A stretch of DNA of 41,702 nucleotides from Aquabacterium sp. (lineage in GTDB: Bacteria > Pseudomonadota > Gammaproteobacteria > Burkholderiales > Burkholderiaceae_C). Below, one piece after another: positions 25,696 through 33,737 of the stretch (positions are counted from its first letter, which is position 1; each line of letters opens with the position of its first letter). The translations under genes were made by a program, and so were the position numbers. The notes beneath the pieces are model-generated. The model was not told the origin of the DNA, made no database searches, and saw only the letters and a program-made list of their open reading frames with translations. The stretch is from NCBI RefSeq assembly GCF_014378415.1, contig NZ_JACMNS010000012.1, positions 1 to 41,702 of the forward strand, read 5' to 3'.

Positions 25696-26375
25696 ACGGC
25701 CTGCAAACTTGGTGGCTGGCCGCCGCGACATTGGCCCTCCTGGCCATTTACGAACTGGTCGGTGTGATGGCCCAACGGCAGCAGCCCGAGCGTCTGGCCC
25801 GAAGCGCCCACGCCACCTTGCGTGAGGCCTGGTTTGACGCAGTCTCGCTGCAAAGCGGCAGCGAAATCCTGGCTGTTCAAACCTTGCGCAACTCGGTGAT
25901 GTCGGCGACGATGACCGCATCGACCGCCGCGTTGGCCTTGATGGGCATGGTCTCGCTGACAGCACCCTCGCTTCAAGACAGGTTCATCGCGTCTGAGGCG
26001 GCCCGGCCTGTGTTTTCAGTTCAACTCGCGCTGGAGCTTGTTCTATTGGCCCTGCTCTTTGCGTCGTTGGTCGCTTGCGTGTCGGCCGTGCGTTACTACA
26101 ACCATGTTGGCTTCATCGTGGGCATGCCAGTCGAATCAGACGCCCGAAAACGTTGGGCTGAAGCGGGCCGGCGCTATGTGCGGCGCGCAGGACTGCTTTA
26201 CAGCTGGGGGCTGCGTTACCTCATCATGACCGGACCGATCCTCGCATCCATGCTCAGCCCCTTGGCCGGTCCAGTGGCCGCCGTCATCGTCGTCAGTCTG
26301 TTGTTGTGGTTTGACCGAGCGGGGCCGCAAGAGTACGAGCCGCTTTTGCATCGAAAAAATTCGGACAAGCCATGA
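25692..26375 (+). CDS. DUF599-family membrane protein
   Basis: A 227-residue integral-membrane protein of the DUF599 family, with about four helices: residues 6-26, 74-90, 110-135 and 180-210. The family-typical LRNSVMSATMTASTAAL segment and FNHVGFIVGM-like stretch (YYNHVGFIVGMP) are present. No biochemical function is established for the family. The ATG overlaps the previous stop (ATGA) and its own stop overlaps the next start, so translation is coupled on both sides within a sulfur operon. An efflux role for a product such as sulfite is an inference from context only. Confidence 0.75.
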   Translation: MNGLQTWWLAAATLALLAIYELVGVMAQRQQPERLARSAHATLREAWFDAVSLQSGSEILAVQTLRNSVMSATMTASTAALALMGMVSLTAPSLQDRFIASEAARPVFSVQLALELVLLALLFASLVACVSAVRYYNHVGFIVGMPVESDARKRWAEAGRRYVRRAGLLYSWGLRYLIMTGPILASMLSPLAGPVAAVIVVSLLLWFDRAGPQEYEPLLHRKNSDKP

Positions 26376-27235
26376 ACGGCAGCTTGCAACTAGGGCCTCT
26401 GGCCATGCCGATTGGCCCACTGCTGCTGGCCTTGGCCGCAGGCTTGGGCCTTTGGGCGGGCAAGTTGACAAGCCGCCGCAGCGGGCTCGATCCCGAGCCC
26501 GCGCTCCTGCGCATGCTGCTGCTGGGATTGCTGGTCGCACGGCTGGCGTTCGTGTGGACATGGCGTCATGCCTATTGGCAGGAACCGTTGACCATCCTCG
26601 ACATTCGCGACGGTGGCTGGAACCCGGCGGTCGGACTGGCAGCGAGTTGCTTGTATGCCCTGGCACTCGCCAAGCGACAACCCGCCTTGCGAAGGTCACT
26701 GGCCGCCGGTCTGGCCACCACATTCGTGATCGGGACGGCCGGTGCCATCTGGCTTTGGAGCAGCGCCTCCAACCCGGCACGACTGCCTGCGCTCGACCTG
26801 CCTGCGCTGGGCGGCGGCAATACCGCATTGCGCAGCTTCACAGGCAAGCCCATCGTCATCAACCTGTGGGCCACCTGGTGTCCACCGTGTCGGCGCGAGA
26901 TGCCGCTGTTGCACCAGGCCCAGACCGAGCACCCTGGGGTGAACTTTGTGTTCATCAACCAAGGCGAGGACGAGCAAGCCGTCACGCTCTTTTTGCAGGC
27001 GCAACATTTGCCGCTCAGAAACGTGCTGCTGGACAAGGCAACGCAAGTCGGCGCCGCATTTGACTCAATGGGCCTTCCCACGACGCTGTTCATCGATGCT
27101 CAAGGCAAGTTGGTGTCGACTCACCTGGGGGCGCTTTCGAAAGCCACGCTCGCCCGCGGTATCGACGGTGCGCGCTTTGCCCCTGCCGCACCTTCACCAT
27201 CCTCGCCGCCCTCGGTATCTGCCACCACCCCATGA
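26372..27235 (+). CDS. Lgt-like membrane domain fused to a TlpA-type thioredoxin
   Basis: A 287-residue protein. Residues 1-132 hold about four membrane helices whose pattern (SGLDPEPALLRMLLLGLLVARLAFVW, then a DGGWN) resembles the N-terminal part of Lgt, the prolipoprotein diacylglyceryl transferase. The HGG-type catalytic loop and later Lgt regions are missing. Residues 138-265 are a thioredoxin fold with the CPPC active site (C170, C173, WATWCPPCRREMP) and the cis-Pro motif GLPTTLF. The thioredoxin part should face the periplasm, reducing disulfides or persulfides. The C-terminal tail is Pro/Ser-rich. The gene overlaps DUF599 by 4 bases; the dioxygenase follows after 22 bases. Confidence 0.75.
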   Translation: MNGSLQLGPLAMPIGPLLLALAAGLGLWAGKLTSRRSGLDPEPALLRMLLLGLLVARLAFVWTWRHAYWQEPLTILDIRDGGWNPAVGLAASCLYALALAKRQPALRRSLAAGLATTFVIGTAGAIWLWSSASNPARLPALDLPALGGGNTALRSFTGKPIVINLWATWCPPCRREMPLLHQAQTEHPGVNFVFINQGEDEQAVTLFLQAQHLPLRNVLLDKATQVGAAFDSMGLPTTLFIDAQGKLVSTHLGALSKATLARGIDGARFAPAAPSPSSPPSVSATTP

Positions 27236-27257
27236 GGTTGGTGTTAAAGGAGATCAC

Positions 27258-28007
27258 ATGATATTTCGCCAGCTGTTTGAACCCCTGTCGAGCACCTACA
27301 CGTACTTGCTCGGCTGCGAAACCACAGGCCAGGCCATCCTGGTTGATCCGGTCGTCAACGCCATCGACCGGGACCTGGCGGAGCTGCAGAAACTGGGTTT
27401 ATCGCTGGCCTACACGGTTGACACCCACATCCATGCCGACCACATCACGGCGGCGCTGCACCTGAAACAGCGCGTGGGCAGCAAGATTGCGGCGCCAGCC
27501 ATGGATCGGCTGCCATGTGTGGACCTCGGCATCACGGAGGGCACGCCCTTGCAGGTCGGCGCCCTCGTGCTCCAGCCATTGCACACGCCGGGTCATACCG
27601 ACGGCCATTTTTCCTATGTGATCGCAGACAGGGTGCTGACCGGCGATGCCCTGTTGATCGAAGGATGCGGGCGCACTGATTTTCAAAATGGCGATGCCAA
27701 AGCCTTGTATCGCAGCGTCAGGGAAAAGCTCTTCGCCCTGCCGGATGACCACCTGGTCTACCCCGCCCATGACTACCAACATCGCTGCGTGTCCTCCATC
27801 GGCCAGGAGAAGCAACGCAACCCCCGGTTGGGCGAAACAAAGACGTTGGCTGAATTCGAGGCGCTCATGGGCAGTTTGAATTTGCCCTATCCCAAGTTCA
27901 TCGACCATGCGGTCCCCGGCAACCGCTTGTGCGGTGTCTGCCCCCAAGATCTTCCTGAGCAGATGGCGGCGTACTGCCACAGCATGACCGAGAGCCGACA
28001 AGGATGA
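27258..28007 (+). CDS. Persulfide dioxygenase, ETHE1/Blh type
   Basis: A 249-residue non-haem iron enzyme of the metallo-beta-lactamase superfamily, oxidising glutathione persulfide to sulfite and GSH. The metal motif THIHADHIT (H57, H59, D61, H62), His113 (HTPGHTDG) and Asp130 (TGDALLIEGCGRTDFQ) match the ETHE1 pattern, as does the RNPRLG...NLPYPKFIDHAVPGN ending. The start at 27258 has an AGGAG ribosome-binding site about 7 bases upstream; an open frame upstream of it is a shadow of the previous gene. It is last in the operon under the BigR/SqrR-type repressor, the expected place for a Blh enzyme. Confidence 0.92.
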   Translation: MIFRQLFEPLSSTYTYLLGCETTGQAILVDPVVNAIDRDLAELQKLGLSLAYTVDTHIHADHITAALHLKQRVGSKIAAPAMDRLPCVDLGITEGTPLQVGALVLQPLHTPGHTDGHFSYVIADRVLTGDALLIEGCGRTDFQNGDAKALYRSVREKLFALPDDHLVYPAHDYQHRCVSSIGQEKQRNPRLGETKTLAEFEALMGSLNLPYPKFIDHAVPGNRLCGVCPQDLPEQMAAYCHSMTESRQG

Positions 28008-28156
28008 AAAACCCAAGGCGCTGCTGCGACGCGGGTCATCCGCGCCACCTCTTGGATCGCGTCGCCCAGTTCGTCGGCGTGGCCTCGGTGGCTTCGATCT
28101 GAACGCGGTGCGACGGAAAATCGATTTGCACGCCAGCCTGTGGGTCGATGACGATG

Positions 28157-28187
28157 AATGGTGCTCCTCATGGCGTAGAGCACCATT
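28157..28187. repeat. 10-bp inverted repeat upstream of hipBA
   Basis: AATGGTGCTC (28157-28166) and GAGCACCATT (28178-28187) are a perfect inverted repeat with an 11-base spacer. No U-tract follows on either strand, so it does not look like a simple terminator. It lies 58 bases before the hipB ATG and could be a HipB operator or an end of the sulfur-operon mRNA. The 238 bases 28008-28245 contain no gene I recognise. Confidence 0.5.
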
Positions 28188-28217
28188 GCCAAAGAGTGGA
28201 AATAATCCATGCATTGG

Positions 28218-28232
28218 TAGCCTAAAAAGCTA
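28218..28232. promoter_or_regulatory. Putative HipB operator at the hipBA promoter
   Basis: TAGC (28218-28221) and GCTA (28229-28232) form a short palindrome with a 7-base spacer. A TAAAAT -10-like hexamer (28231-28236) overlaps it. E. coli HipB binds TATCC-N8-GGATA repeats; this is the same layout with different arms. It is 13 bases before the ATG. Short arms make this a weak call. Confidence 0.35.
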
Positions 28233-28245
28233 AAATAATGGCGAC

Positions 28246-28761
28246 ATGGCCAAAAAAATCGCCCCCTTGCTGCCGTCCACTGAAGAGCTGCTGCGCCAGT
28301 TCGGTGATCGACTGCGCCTCGCGCGGCAACGGCGGCGCCTGTCGGCCAAACAGGTGGCCGAGCGGGCTGGCATGTCGCCGATGACCCTGCGCAGCCTGGA
28401 GCGCGGCAGCTCAGGCGTGACGATGGGGGCTTACCTGTCCGTCATGCAAGTGCTTGGCATCGAGGACGATCTTGGCCAGTTGGGCAAAGCAGATCCACAG
28501 GGACGCGAATTGCAAGATGCCCGGTTGCCCGCCCGCTCCTCGCAGGCGAAACGCACGCACCCCATCCGTGATGACGCGTTGCCATCGGCGCAACGCAATG
28601 CGGCAGCGGACAAGCCGCAAGCACCAAGCAAGGCCATCAAGAAGCCATTGAAGCCCACCGAAAACGTGCCAAGCTGGCGGGAACAAAACGGTTTCACTGA
28701 CTCTGAAACGCTCGCCGGGTTGATCCATCCCCCGGCACCCCTGCCGACGAGGCGACGCTGA
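28246..28761 (+). CDS. hipB: HipB-family antitoxin/repressor
   Basis: A 171-residue protein with an XRE-type helix-turn-helix over residues 14-70 ([32 protein letters not shown]). The remaining 100 residues are polar, basic and low in complexity, so the protein is about twice the usual HipB length (E. coli 88). The tail may bind HipA or DNA, or be a protease-sensitive linker. hipA follows after 3 bases, giving the classic antitoxin-first order. HipB represses the operon and neutralises HipA in the well-studied case; this pair could be a toxin-antitoxin system, but that is inferred. Confidence 0.8.
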   Translation: MAKKIAPLLPSTEELLRQFGDRLRLARQRRRLSAKQVAERAGMSPMTLRSLERGSSGVTMGAYLSVMQVLGIEDDLGQLGKADPQGRELQDARLPARSSQAKRTHPIRDDALPSAQRNAAADKPQAPSKAIKKPLKPTENVPSWREQNGFTDSETLAGLIHPPAPLPTRRR

Positions 28762-28764
28762 CCG

Positions 28765-30033
28765 ATGGCCACCATCGCCGTCTATGCCGATTGGGACGGG
28801 CTGCCCACGCCGCTTCGTCTGGGCGTGCTGCATGCCCAACGCGGCGCTGGCCGTGAACTCTTTGAGTTCGCATTCGACAAGGCGGCACTTGCGCATCCGG
28901 GTGTGCTGAGCTTGCAACTGGATCCCCGCCTTGGCCTCTTCGAGGGGCGGCAGCACCCCCCCCAAGGCCATGAAACCTTCGGTGTTTTTGCCGATGCCAG
29001 CCCCGACCGCTGGGGGCGTGTGCTCATGCGCCGCCGACTGGAACGAGAGCAGCGGGCGGGGCGAATCGGCAAGACGGTCAGGCTCCACGAATCAGACTAC
29101 CTGCTGGGCGTGCACGACGCCTTTCGTGCCGGCGCGCTGCGCTTGAGGCTCGATGATGCGGGCGACTTCCTCGACAACCAACACGGTGTGGCTGCGCCAC
29201 CGTTCCTCCAGTTGCGAGAGCTGGAAGCGGCCAGCCTTGCGCTGGAGCGCGATGAAACCAACACAGCCGCAGGCGGTGACGACTGGCTGCGCATGCTGCT
29301 TGCGCCGGGCGGCTCGCTCGGCGGAGCGCGTCCCAAAGCCAGCGTGGCCGATCCGAACGGCCACTTGTGGATCGCCAAGTTCCCCAGCGTGCGCGACGAA
29401 CATGATGTGGGCGCATGGGAGTTGGTGGTGCACACGCTGGCGCGTGCGTGCCAATTGCGGGTGCCTGACAGTTTGGCTCGCCGTTTCGCAAACTCGCACC
29501 ACACATTTTTGGTGAAGCGGTTCGACCGCACAGCAAGCGGACGACGGCTGCACTTCGCCTCTGCGATGACACTCACCGGCCATCAGGATGGCGATGACGG
29601 ATCGACGGGCGCCAGCTACCTGGAAATCGCCCGCGTGCTGATCAACCAGGGTGCGCAGACCAATGCTGATTTGCAAGAACTGTGGTCGCGCATCGTCTTC
29701 AACCTCCTGGTCTCCAACACGGACGATCACCTGCGTAACCACGGCTTCATCCTGATGCCTGGCAAAGGTTGGCGCTTGTCCGAGGCCTACGACATGAATC
29801 CCGTGCCTGGCTCATGCGGATTGAAACTCAACATCAGCGAAGCAGACAACGCCATGGACCTCGACCTGGCCGACTCCGTGGCGCCCTACTTCCGCGTCAA
29901 TGCGAGGACTGCCAAGGTGATCATCGAGCGCAGCCAAGCGGTCGTGAAACAGTGGCCGACGATTGCCGACCGTTTGGGCATCCCCGCCCGGGAGCAAGCG
30001 CGCATGGCCTCCGCATTCAGGCTTGCAGGTTAG
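28765..30033 (+). CDS. hipA: HipA-family Ser/Thr kinase toxin
   Basis: A 422-residue HipA-type kinase. The Gly-rich loop GGSLGGARPK (Ser184 in the position of the autophosphorylated Ser), the ATP-binding Lys205 (WIAKFPS), KRFDR (251-255), the catalytic loop SNTDDHLRNHGF (Asp320/Asp321) and metal-binding Asp343 (EAYDMNP) are present, so the kinase should be active. The N-terminal 100 residues are the usual HipA N-domain, with FGVFADASPDRWGRVLM. HipA phosphorylates glutamyl-tRNA synthetase in E. coli and causes persistence; other HipA proteins use other synthetases. Intact, co-transcribed with hipB. It converges on yicC with a 24-base gap. Confidence 0.9.
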   Translation: MATIAVYADWDGLPTPLRLGVLHAQRGAGRELFEFAFDKAALAHPGVLSLQLDPRLGLFEGRQHPPQGHETFGVFADASPDRWGRVLMRRRLEREQRAGRIGKTVRLHESDYLLGVHDAFRAGALRLRLDDAGDFLDNQHGVAAPPFLQLRELEAASLALERDETNTAAGGDDWLRMLLAPGGSLGGARPKASVADPNGHLWIAKFPSVRDEHDVGAWELVVHTLARACQLRVPDSLARRFANSHHTFLVKRFDRTASGRRLHFASAMTLTGHQDGDDGSTGASYLEIARVLINQGAQTNADLQELWSRIVFNLLVSNTDDHLRNHGFILMPGKGWRLSEAYDMNPVPGSCGLKLNISEADNAMDLDLADSVAPYFRVNARTAKVIIERSQAVVKQWPTIADRLGIPAREQARMASAFRLAG

Positions 30034-30057
30034 CCTGCCCAGGCCCACGTTGATACC

Positions 30058-31017
30058 TCACTCAATGTTCTGCACCTGCTCTCGCATTTGCTCGATCAGC
30101 ACCTTCATCTCAACCGAGATCTGGGTCAACTCCAGCGCCGCAGCCTTGGAACCCAAAGTGTTGGCCTCGCGGTGCAGCTCCTGGATCAGGAAATCCAGGC
30201 GCTTGCCCACCTCGCCGCCCTTTTTAAGCAGGCGCGCAATCTCGTCCAGGTGAGCCTTCAGGCGCGTCAGCTCCTCATCGACATCAATGCGCAGGGCATA
30301 AGCCGCCGCCTCACCCAAGGCGCGCTCCTGCGCCGCCTCTTCGGTGATGCTGCCACCCACGGCCTCCAGCGCCTCTTTGTAGCGCTGCACGAAACGTTCC
30401 TGCTGGCGCTGCACGGCTTGGGGCACCAGGGGCGTCGCCTGCTCGGCCAGGGCCTTCAGGCCATTGAGCCGCTCCACCAGGATGGCCACCAGGCGCTTGC
30501 CCTCGCGCTGGCGCGCCTCCAGCAGGCCCTCGATGCTCTGGCGGGCCGCCTCCAGGGCCACCTCTTCCAGCTTGGCGATCGGCCCAGCGGTGCGGCACCA
30601 GTTCATGATTTCGTTGACCGACAGCGGTGTGGCCTTGGGCAGCCAGTTCTGCACCATGCCCTCCAGGCGAGCCAGGCTGTGCAACTGGTCGGCCTGCGGT
30701 TGCGGCCAAGCCGTTTCGACCGGCCTTTGCGGTTGCATCTTCAGTTCGATCTTGCCGCGCCGAAATGAAGCTGTCAGCAAATCGCGCAAGGCCGGCTCAA
30801 GGGCGCGGAACTCGTCAGACAGCTTGAAGCTCAAGTCGAGGAACCGGCTGTTGACCGAGCGCAACTCGGCCCCGACCCCACCGGTTGGAGGCTTGGTCGC
30901 CGTGTTCGCCGCCGAGCGCGTTGTGCTGGACGAATCCGCATCATCAGAGGCTTCGCCGCTGTGTTCCGGAACCGACGCGACCGCGCTGGCAAAGCCGGTC
31001 ATGGAGTAGACTGACAT
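30058..31017 (-). CDS. yicC: YicC-family endoribonuclease
   Basis: A 319-residue YicC-family protein. The N-terminal MTGFAS and ELRSVNSRFLDLSFKLSDEFRALE segments and the C-terminal KGGEVGKRLDFLIQELHREANTLGSKA match YicC. E. coli YicC (287 residues) is an endoribonuclease acting on small RNAs such as RyhB. Here residues about 14-48 carry an extra low-complexity stretch rich in Ser, Thr, Ala and Asp, inserted between the first strand and ELRSVN. The start at 31017 (MSVYSMTGFA) is preferred over 31086, which would overlap the kinase gene. Only 31 bases separate it from the divergent kinase start. Confidence 0.9.
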   Translation of the reverse strand: MSVYSMTGFASAVASVPEHSGEASDDADSSSTTRSAANTATKPPTGGVGAELRSVNSRFLDLSFKLSDEFRALEPALRDLLTASFRRGKIELKMQPQRPVETAWPQPQADQLHSLARLEGMVQNWLPKATPLSVNEIMNWCRTAGPIAKLEEVALEAARQSIEGLLEARQREGKRLVAILVERLNGLKALAEQATPLVPQAVQRQQERFVQRYKEALEAVGGSITEEAAQERALGEAAAYALRIDVDEELTRLKAHLDEIARLLKKGGEVGKRLDFLIQELHREANTLGSKAAALELTQISVEMKVLIEQMREQVQNIE

Positions 31018-31048
31018 AGATACTTGACACCAGAGCCAAAACCCGATT

Positions 31049-32017
31049 ATGTCAAAGCAAAAACCTGCCCCGTTGCCGTCAGGCACCGTCGTGGGGGGTT
31101 ACCAGGTCGTCAAGAAACTGGCTGCCGGCGGTTTCGGTGTGGTTTACCTCGCCGAAGACCCCGAACACCGGCTCGTGGCGCTCAAGGAATACCTGCCCTC
31201 GTCCCTGGCCGACCGCGCTCTGGGAGAGCTGATCCCACGCGTCAAACCCGACAAGCAGCCGCTGTACCGTTTGGGCCTGAAAAGCTTTTTTGAAGAAGGT
31301 CGCTCGCTCGCGCAGATTTCGCACCCCAGTGTGGTGTCGGTGTTGAATTTCTTCCGCGAAAACGAAACCGTTTACATGGTGATGAATTACTTGCAAGGAG
31401 ATACCTTGCAGGATTTCATCGTCACCGCGCGCGATTTGAAGCGCGACAAGGTCTTCCGCGAGTCGACCATCCGTTCGCTGTTTGACGAAATGCTGCGCGG
31501 GTTGCGCATCGTCCACCAGCACAAGATGCTGCACCTGGACATCAAGCCGGCCAACGTCTTCGTCACCAATGAAAACAAGGCGGTTTTGCTCGATTTCGGG
31601 GCCGCGCGCGAGGTGTTGTCCAAAGAGGGCAATTTCATCCGCCCCATGTACACGCCCGGCTTTGCCGCGCCCGAGATGTACCGCCGCGATGGTTCGCTGG
31701 GCCCCTGGACCGACATCTACGCCATCGGCGCGTGCATTTATGCCTGCATGCAGGGGTACCCCCCCAACGATGCGCCCCAACGCCTCGAAAAAGACCGTTT
31801 GAACCTATCGCTGTCGAGGCTGCGGAACGTGTATTCAGATAATCTGCTGGAAGTGACCGAGTGGTGCATGTCGCTCGACCCGCTGGCGCGCCCGCAAAGC
31901 GTGTTCGCGCTACAGAAGGAGCTGGCCCGTGAAACTGAACGACGCTACTCCAAGCTGACATTCTCCGAACGCGTCAAGCTCCAGCTTGAAAACCTCAAAT
32001 CAGGTGCGAAAGCATGA
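31049..32017 (+). CDS. Hanks-type Ser/Thr protein kinase
   Basis: A 322-residue eukaryote-like kinase. The Gly-loop is AAGGFGVVYLAED (26-38), the ATP-anchoring lysine Lys46 (VALKEYLP), the catalytic loop HLDIKPAN (162-169, Asp164) and the metal motif DFGAA (182-186). APEMYRRDG...DIYAIGACIY completes the core. There is no transmembrane segment or extracellular sensor; the C-terminus is a short basic helix. A PP2C phosphatase follows after 7 bases, so the two form a reversible phosphorylation pair with unknown targets. The two start codons of yicC and this gene are 31 bases apart, so its promoter probably lies inside yicC. Confidence 0.92.
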   Translation: MSKQKPAPLPSGTVVGGYQVVKKLAAGGFGVVYLAEDPEHRLVALKEYLPSSLADRALGELIPRVKPDKQPLYRLGLKSFFEEGRSLAQISHPSVVSVLNFFRENETVYMVMNYLQGDTLQDFIVTARDLKRDKVFRESTIRSLFDEMLRGLRIVHQHKMLHLDIKPANVFVTNENKAVLLDFGAAREVLSKEGNFIRPMYTPGFAAPEMYRRDGSLGPWTDIYAIGACIYACMQGYPPNDAPQRLEKDRLNLSLSRLRNVYSDNLLEVTEWCMSLDPLARPQSVFALQKELARETERRYSKLTFSERVKLQLENLKSGAKA

Positions 32018-32024
32018 GACCGGC

Positions 32025-32969
32025 ATGAGATTCTCCGTCTACCAGATCAGCCGCAAGGGCGGCCGCGAGAAAAATGAAGACCGCATGGGCTATTGCTACA
32101 CGCGGGATTCCGGCCTGTTTGCCTTGGCAGATGGCATGGGCGGCCACCCCGAAGGCGAAGTCGCCTCGCAACTGGCCCTGCAAACCATGGCCGCGCTTTA
32201 CCAGCGCGATGCCCGCCCCACGCTGACTGATCCGCTGCGCTTTTTGCAAGATGCCGTCATGGCCGGCCACCACCAGTTGCTGCGCTACGCCAGTGAAAAG
32301 GGCCTGATCGACACGCCCCGCACCACCATCGTCGCCTGCATCATGCAGGGCAACGCGGCCTACTGGGCCCACTGCGGCGACTCGCGCCTGTACTTCGTGC
32401 GCGGCGACAAACTCATCGCCCGCACGCGCGACCATTCTTATTCCGAGTTGCAGCAAACCCTGAACTCGGTGGTGCCGCTGAACGACCGCTACAACCGCAA
32501 CGTGCTGTTCACTTGCCTGGGCAGCCCCGGCAAACCGGTGGTCGACACCGCCGGCCCGCTGCTGCTGCAAGAGGGCGACCGCATCCTGTTGTGCTCCGAC
32601 GGCCTGTGGGGCACGGTCGATGATGAAGTCATCACCCGCCACCTCACCACACGCTCCATTTCCGACGCCGTCCCCGAGCTGGTCGAAGAAGCGCTGCGCA
32701 ATGGGGGGCCCAAGTGCGACAATGTCACCATCATCGCCATGGAGTGGGAATCGGCCAGCAACGACGAAGTCACGGGCGGCAACTCCACCTCGACCGACAA
32801 CCTCGGTGACCAGGTTTTTGCGTCCACCATCCAGGCGAGTGTGGGCAGTGGCATGGGTCCCGGCGACAATGTCGATGCCGACGACCTGGACGAGGCTGAA
32901 ATCGAACGTTCGATCCGCGAGATCAACGAGGCGATCAAGCGCTCGGCCCGGGGCGGCCACAAGCCTTAA
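32025..32969 (+). CDS. PP2C-type Ser/Thr protein phosphatase
   Basis: A 314-residue metal-dependent phosphatase. The signatures are NED (17-19), ALADGMGGH (34-41), YWAHCGDSRLYF, RDHSYSEL, LLCSDGLWG and CDNVTIIAMEW. The C-terminal 70 residues after the phosphatase core are acidic and rich in Asp/Ser, ending in a basic RSARGGHKP; this tail is unusual and may be regulatory. ATG 32025 is 7 bases after the kinase stop. It should reverse the upstream kinase's phosphorylation. rph follows after 39 bases. Confidence 0.92.
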   Translation: MRFSVYQISRKGGREKNEDRMGYCYTRDSGLFALADGMGGHPEGEVASQLALQTMAALYQRDARPTLTDPLRFLQDAVMAGHHQLLRYASEKGLIDTPRTTIVACIMQGNAAYWAHCGDSRLYFVRGDKLIARTRDHSYSELQQTLNSVVPLNDRYNRNVLFTCLGSPGKPVVDTAGPLLLQEGDRILLCSDGLWGTVDDEVITRHLTTRSISDAVPELVEEALRNGGPKCDNVTIIAMEWESASNDEVTGGNSTSTDNLGDQVFASTIQASVGSGMGPGDNVDADDLDEAEIERSIREINEAIKRSARGGHKP

Positions 32970-33008
32970 TCGGCGCGTTATCCACGCCAGTTTCCCGAGG
33001 AGCCTGCC

Positions 33009-33737
33009 ATGGCTTATCTACGCACGCAAGACCGTGTGGCGGACGCTTTGCGTCCCGTCACCATCACCCGCCGCTACACCAAGCACGCCGAAGGCTCCGT
33101 CCTGATCGCCTTTGGTGACACGCACGTGCTGTGCACCGCCTCGGTCGAAGAACGCGTGCCGCCCCACAAGCGCGGCAGCGGCGAAGGCTGGGTCACGGCC
33201 GAATACGGCATGCTGCCCCGCGCCACCCACACTCGCAATGACCGCGAGGCCGCACGCGGCAAACAGAACGGCCGCACCCAAGAGATCCAGCGCCTGATCG
33301 GCCGCTCGCTGCGCGCCGTGTTCGACCTCAAGCTGCTGGGCGAGCGCACCATCCACCTCGATTGCGATGTGCTCCAGGCCGACGGCGGCACCCGCACGGC
33401 CGCCATCACTGGCGCCTACGTGGCCGCGCACGATGCCGTCACCTGGCTGCTGGCACAAGGCAAGATCAGCGCCAGCCCCATCCGCGAACCCGTGGCCGCC
33501 ATCAGCGTCGGCATCGTGCAAGGCACGCCCCTGCTTGATCTGGAATACGTGGAAGACGTGGACTGCGACACCGACATGAACGTCGTCATGACGGGCGCCG
33601 GCCACTTCATCGAAGTGCAAGGCACGGCCGAAGGCGTGGCCTTCACGCGCGCCGAGATGGACAGCCTGCTGGCCCTGGCCGACCAAGGCATCCAACGCCT
33701 GGTCACCTTGCAATCCGAAGCACTGGCCCGCCCATGA
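33009..33737 (+). CDS. rph: Ribonuclease PH
   Basis: A 242-residue phosphorolytic 3'-to-5' exoribonuclease that trims tRNA 3' ends. The N-terminal [13 protein letters not shown], the [22 protein letters not shown] segment (in its core [17 protein letters not shown]), [38 protein letters not shown] and the [12 protein letters not shown] strand are typical; E. coli RNase PH is 238 residues. A GAGGAG ribosome-binding site lies upstream of the ATG. It overlaps rdgB by 4 bases (ATGA), as in many betaproteobacteria. Confidence 0.96.
   Translation: MAYLRTQDRVADALRPVTITRRYTKHAEGSVLIAFGDTHVLCTASVEERVPPHKRGSGEGWVTAEYGMLPRATHTRNDREAARGKQNGRTQEIQRLIGRSLRAVFDLKLLGERTIHLDCDVLQADGGTRTAAITGAYVAAHDAVTWLLAQGKISASPIREPVAAISVGIVQGTPLLDLEYVEDVDCDTDMNVVMTGAGHFIEVQGTAEGVAFTRAEMDSLLALADQGIQRLVTLQSEALARP

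Noticed and set aside
28008-28156. Possible gene remnant between the persulfide dioxygenase and hipB
   Set aside because: Short open frames on both strands show no recognisable family, so no pseudogene is called.
31024-31050. TTGACA with GATTAT as a kinase promoter
   Set aside because: Spacing is 15 and the -10 would overlap the ATG, so transcription would start inside the gene.
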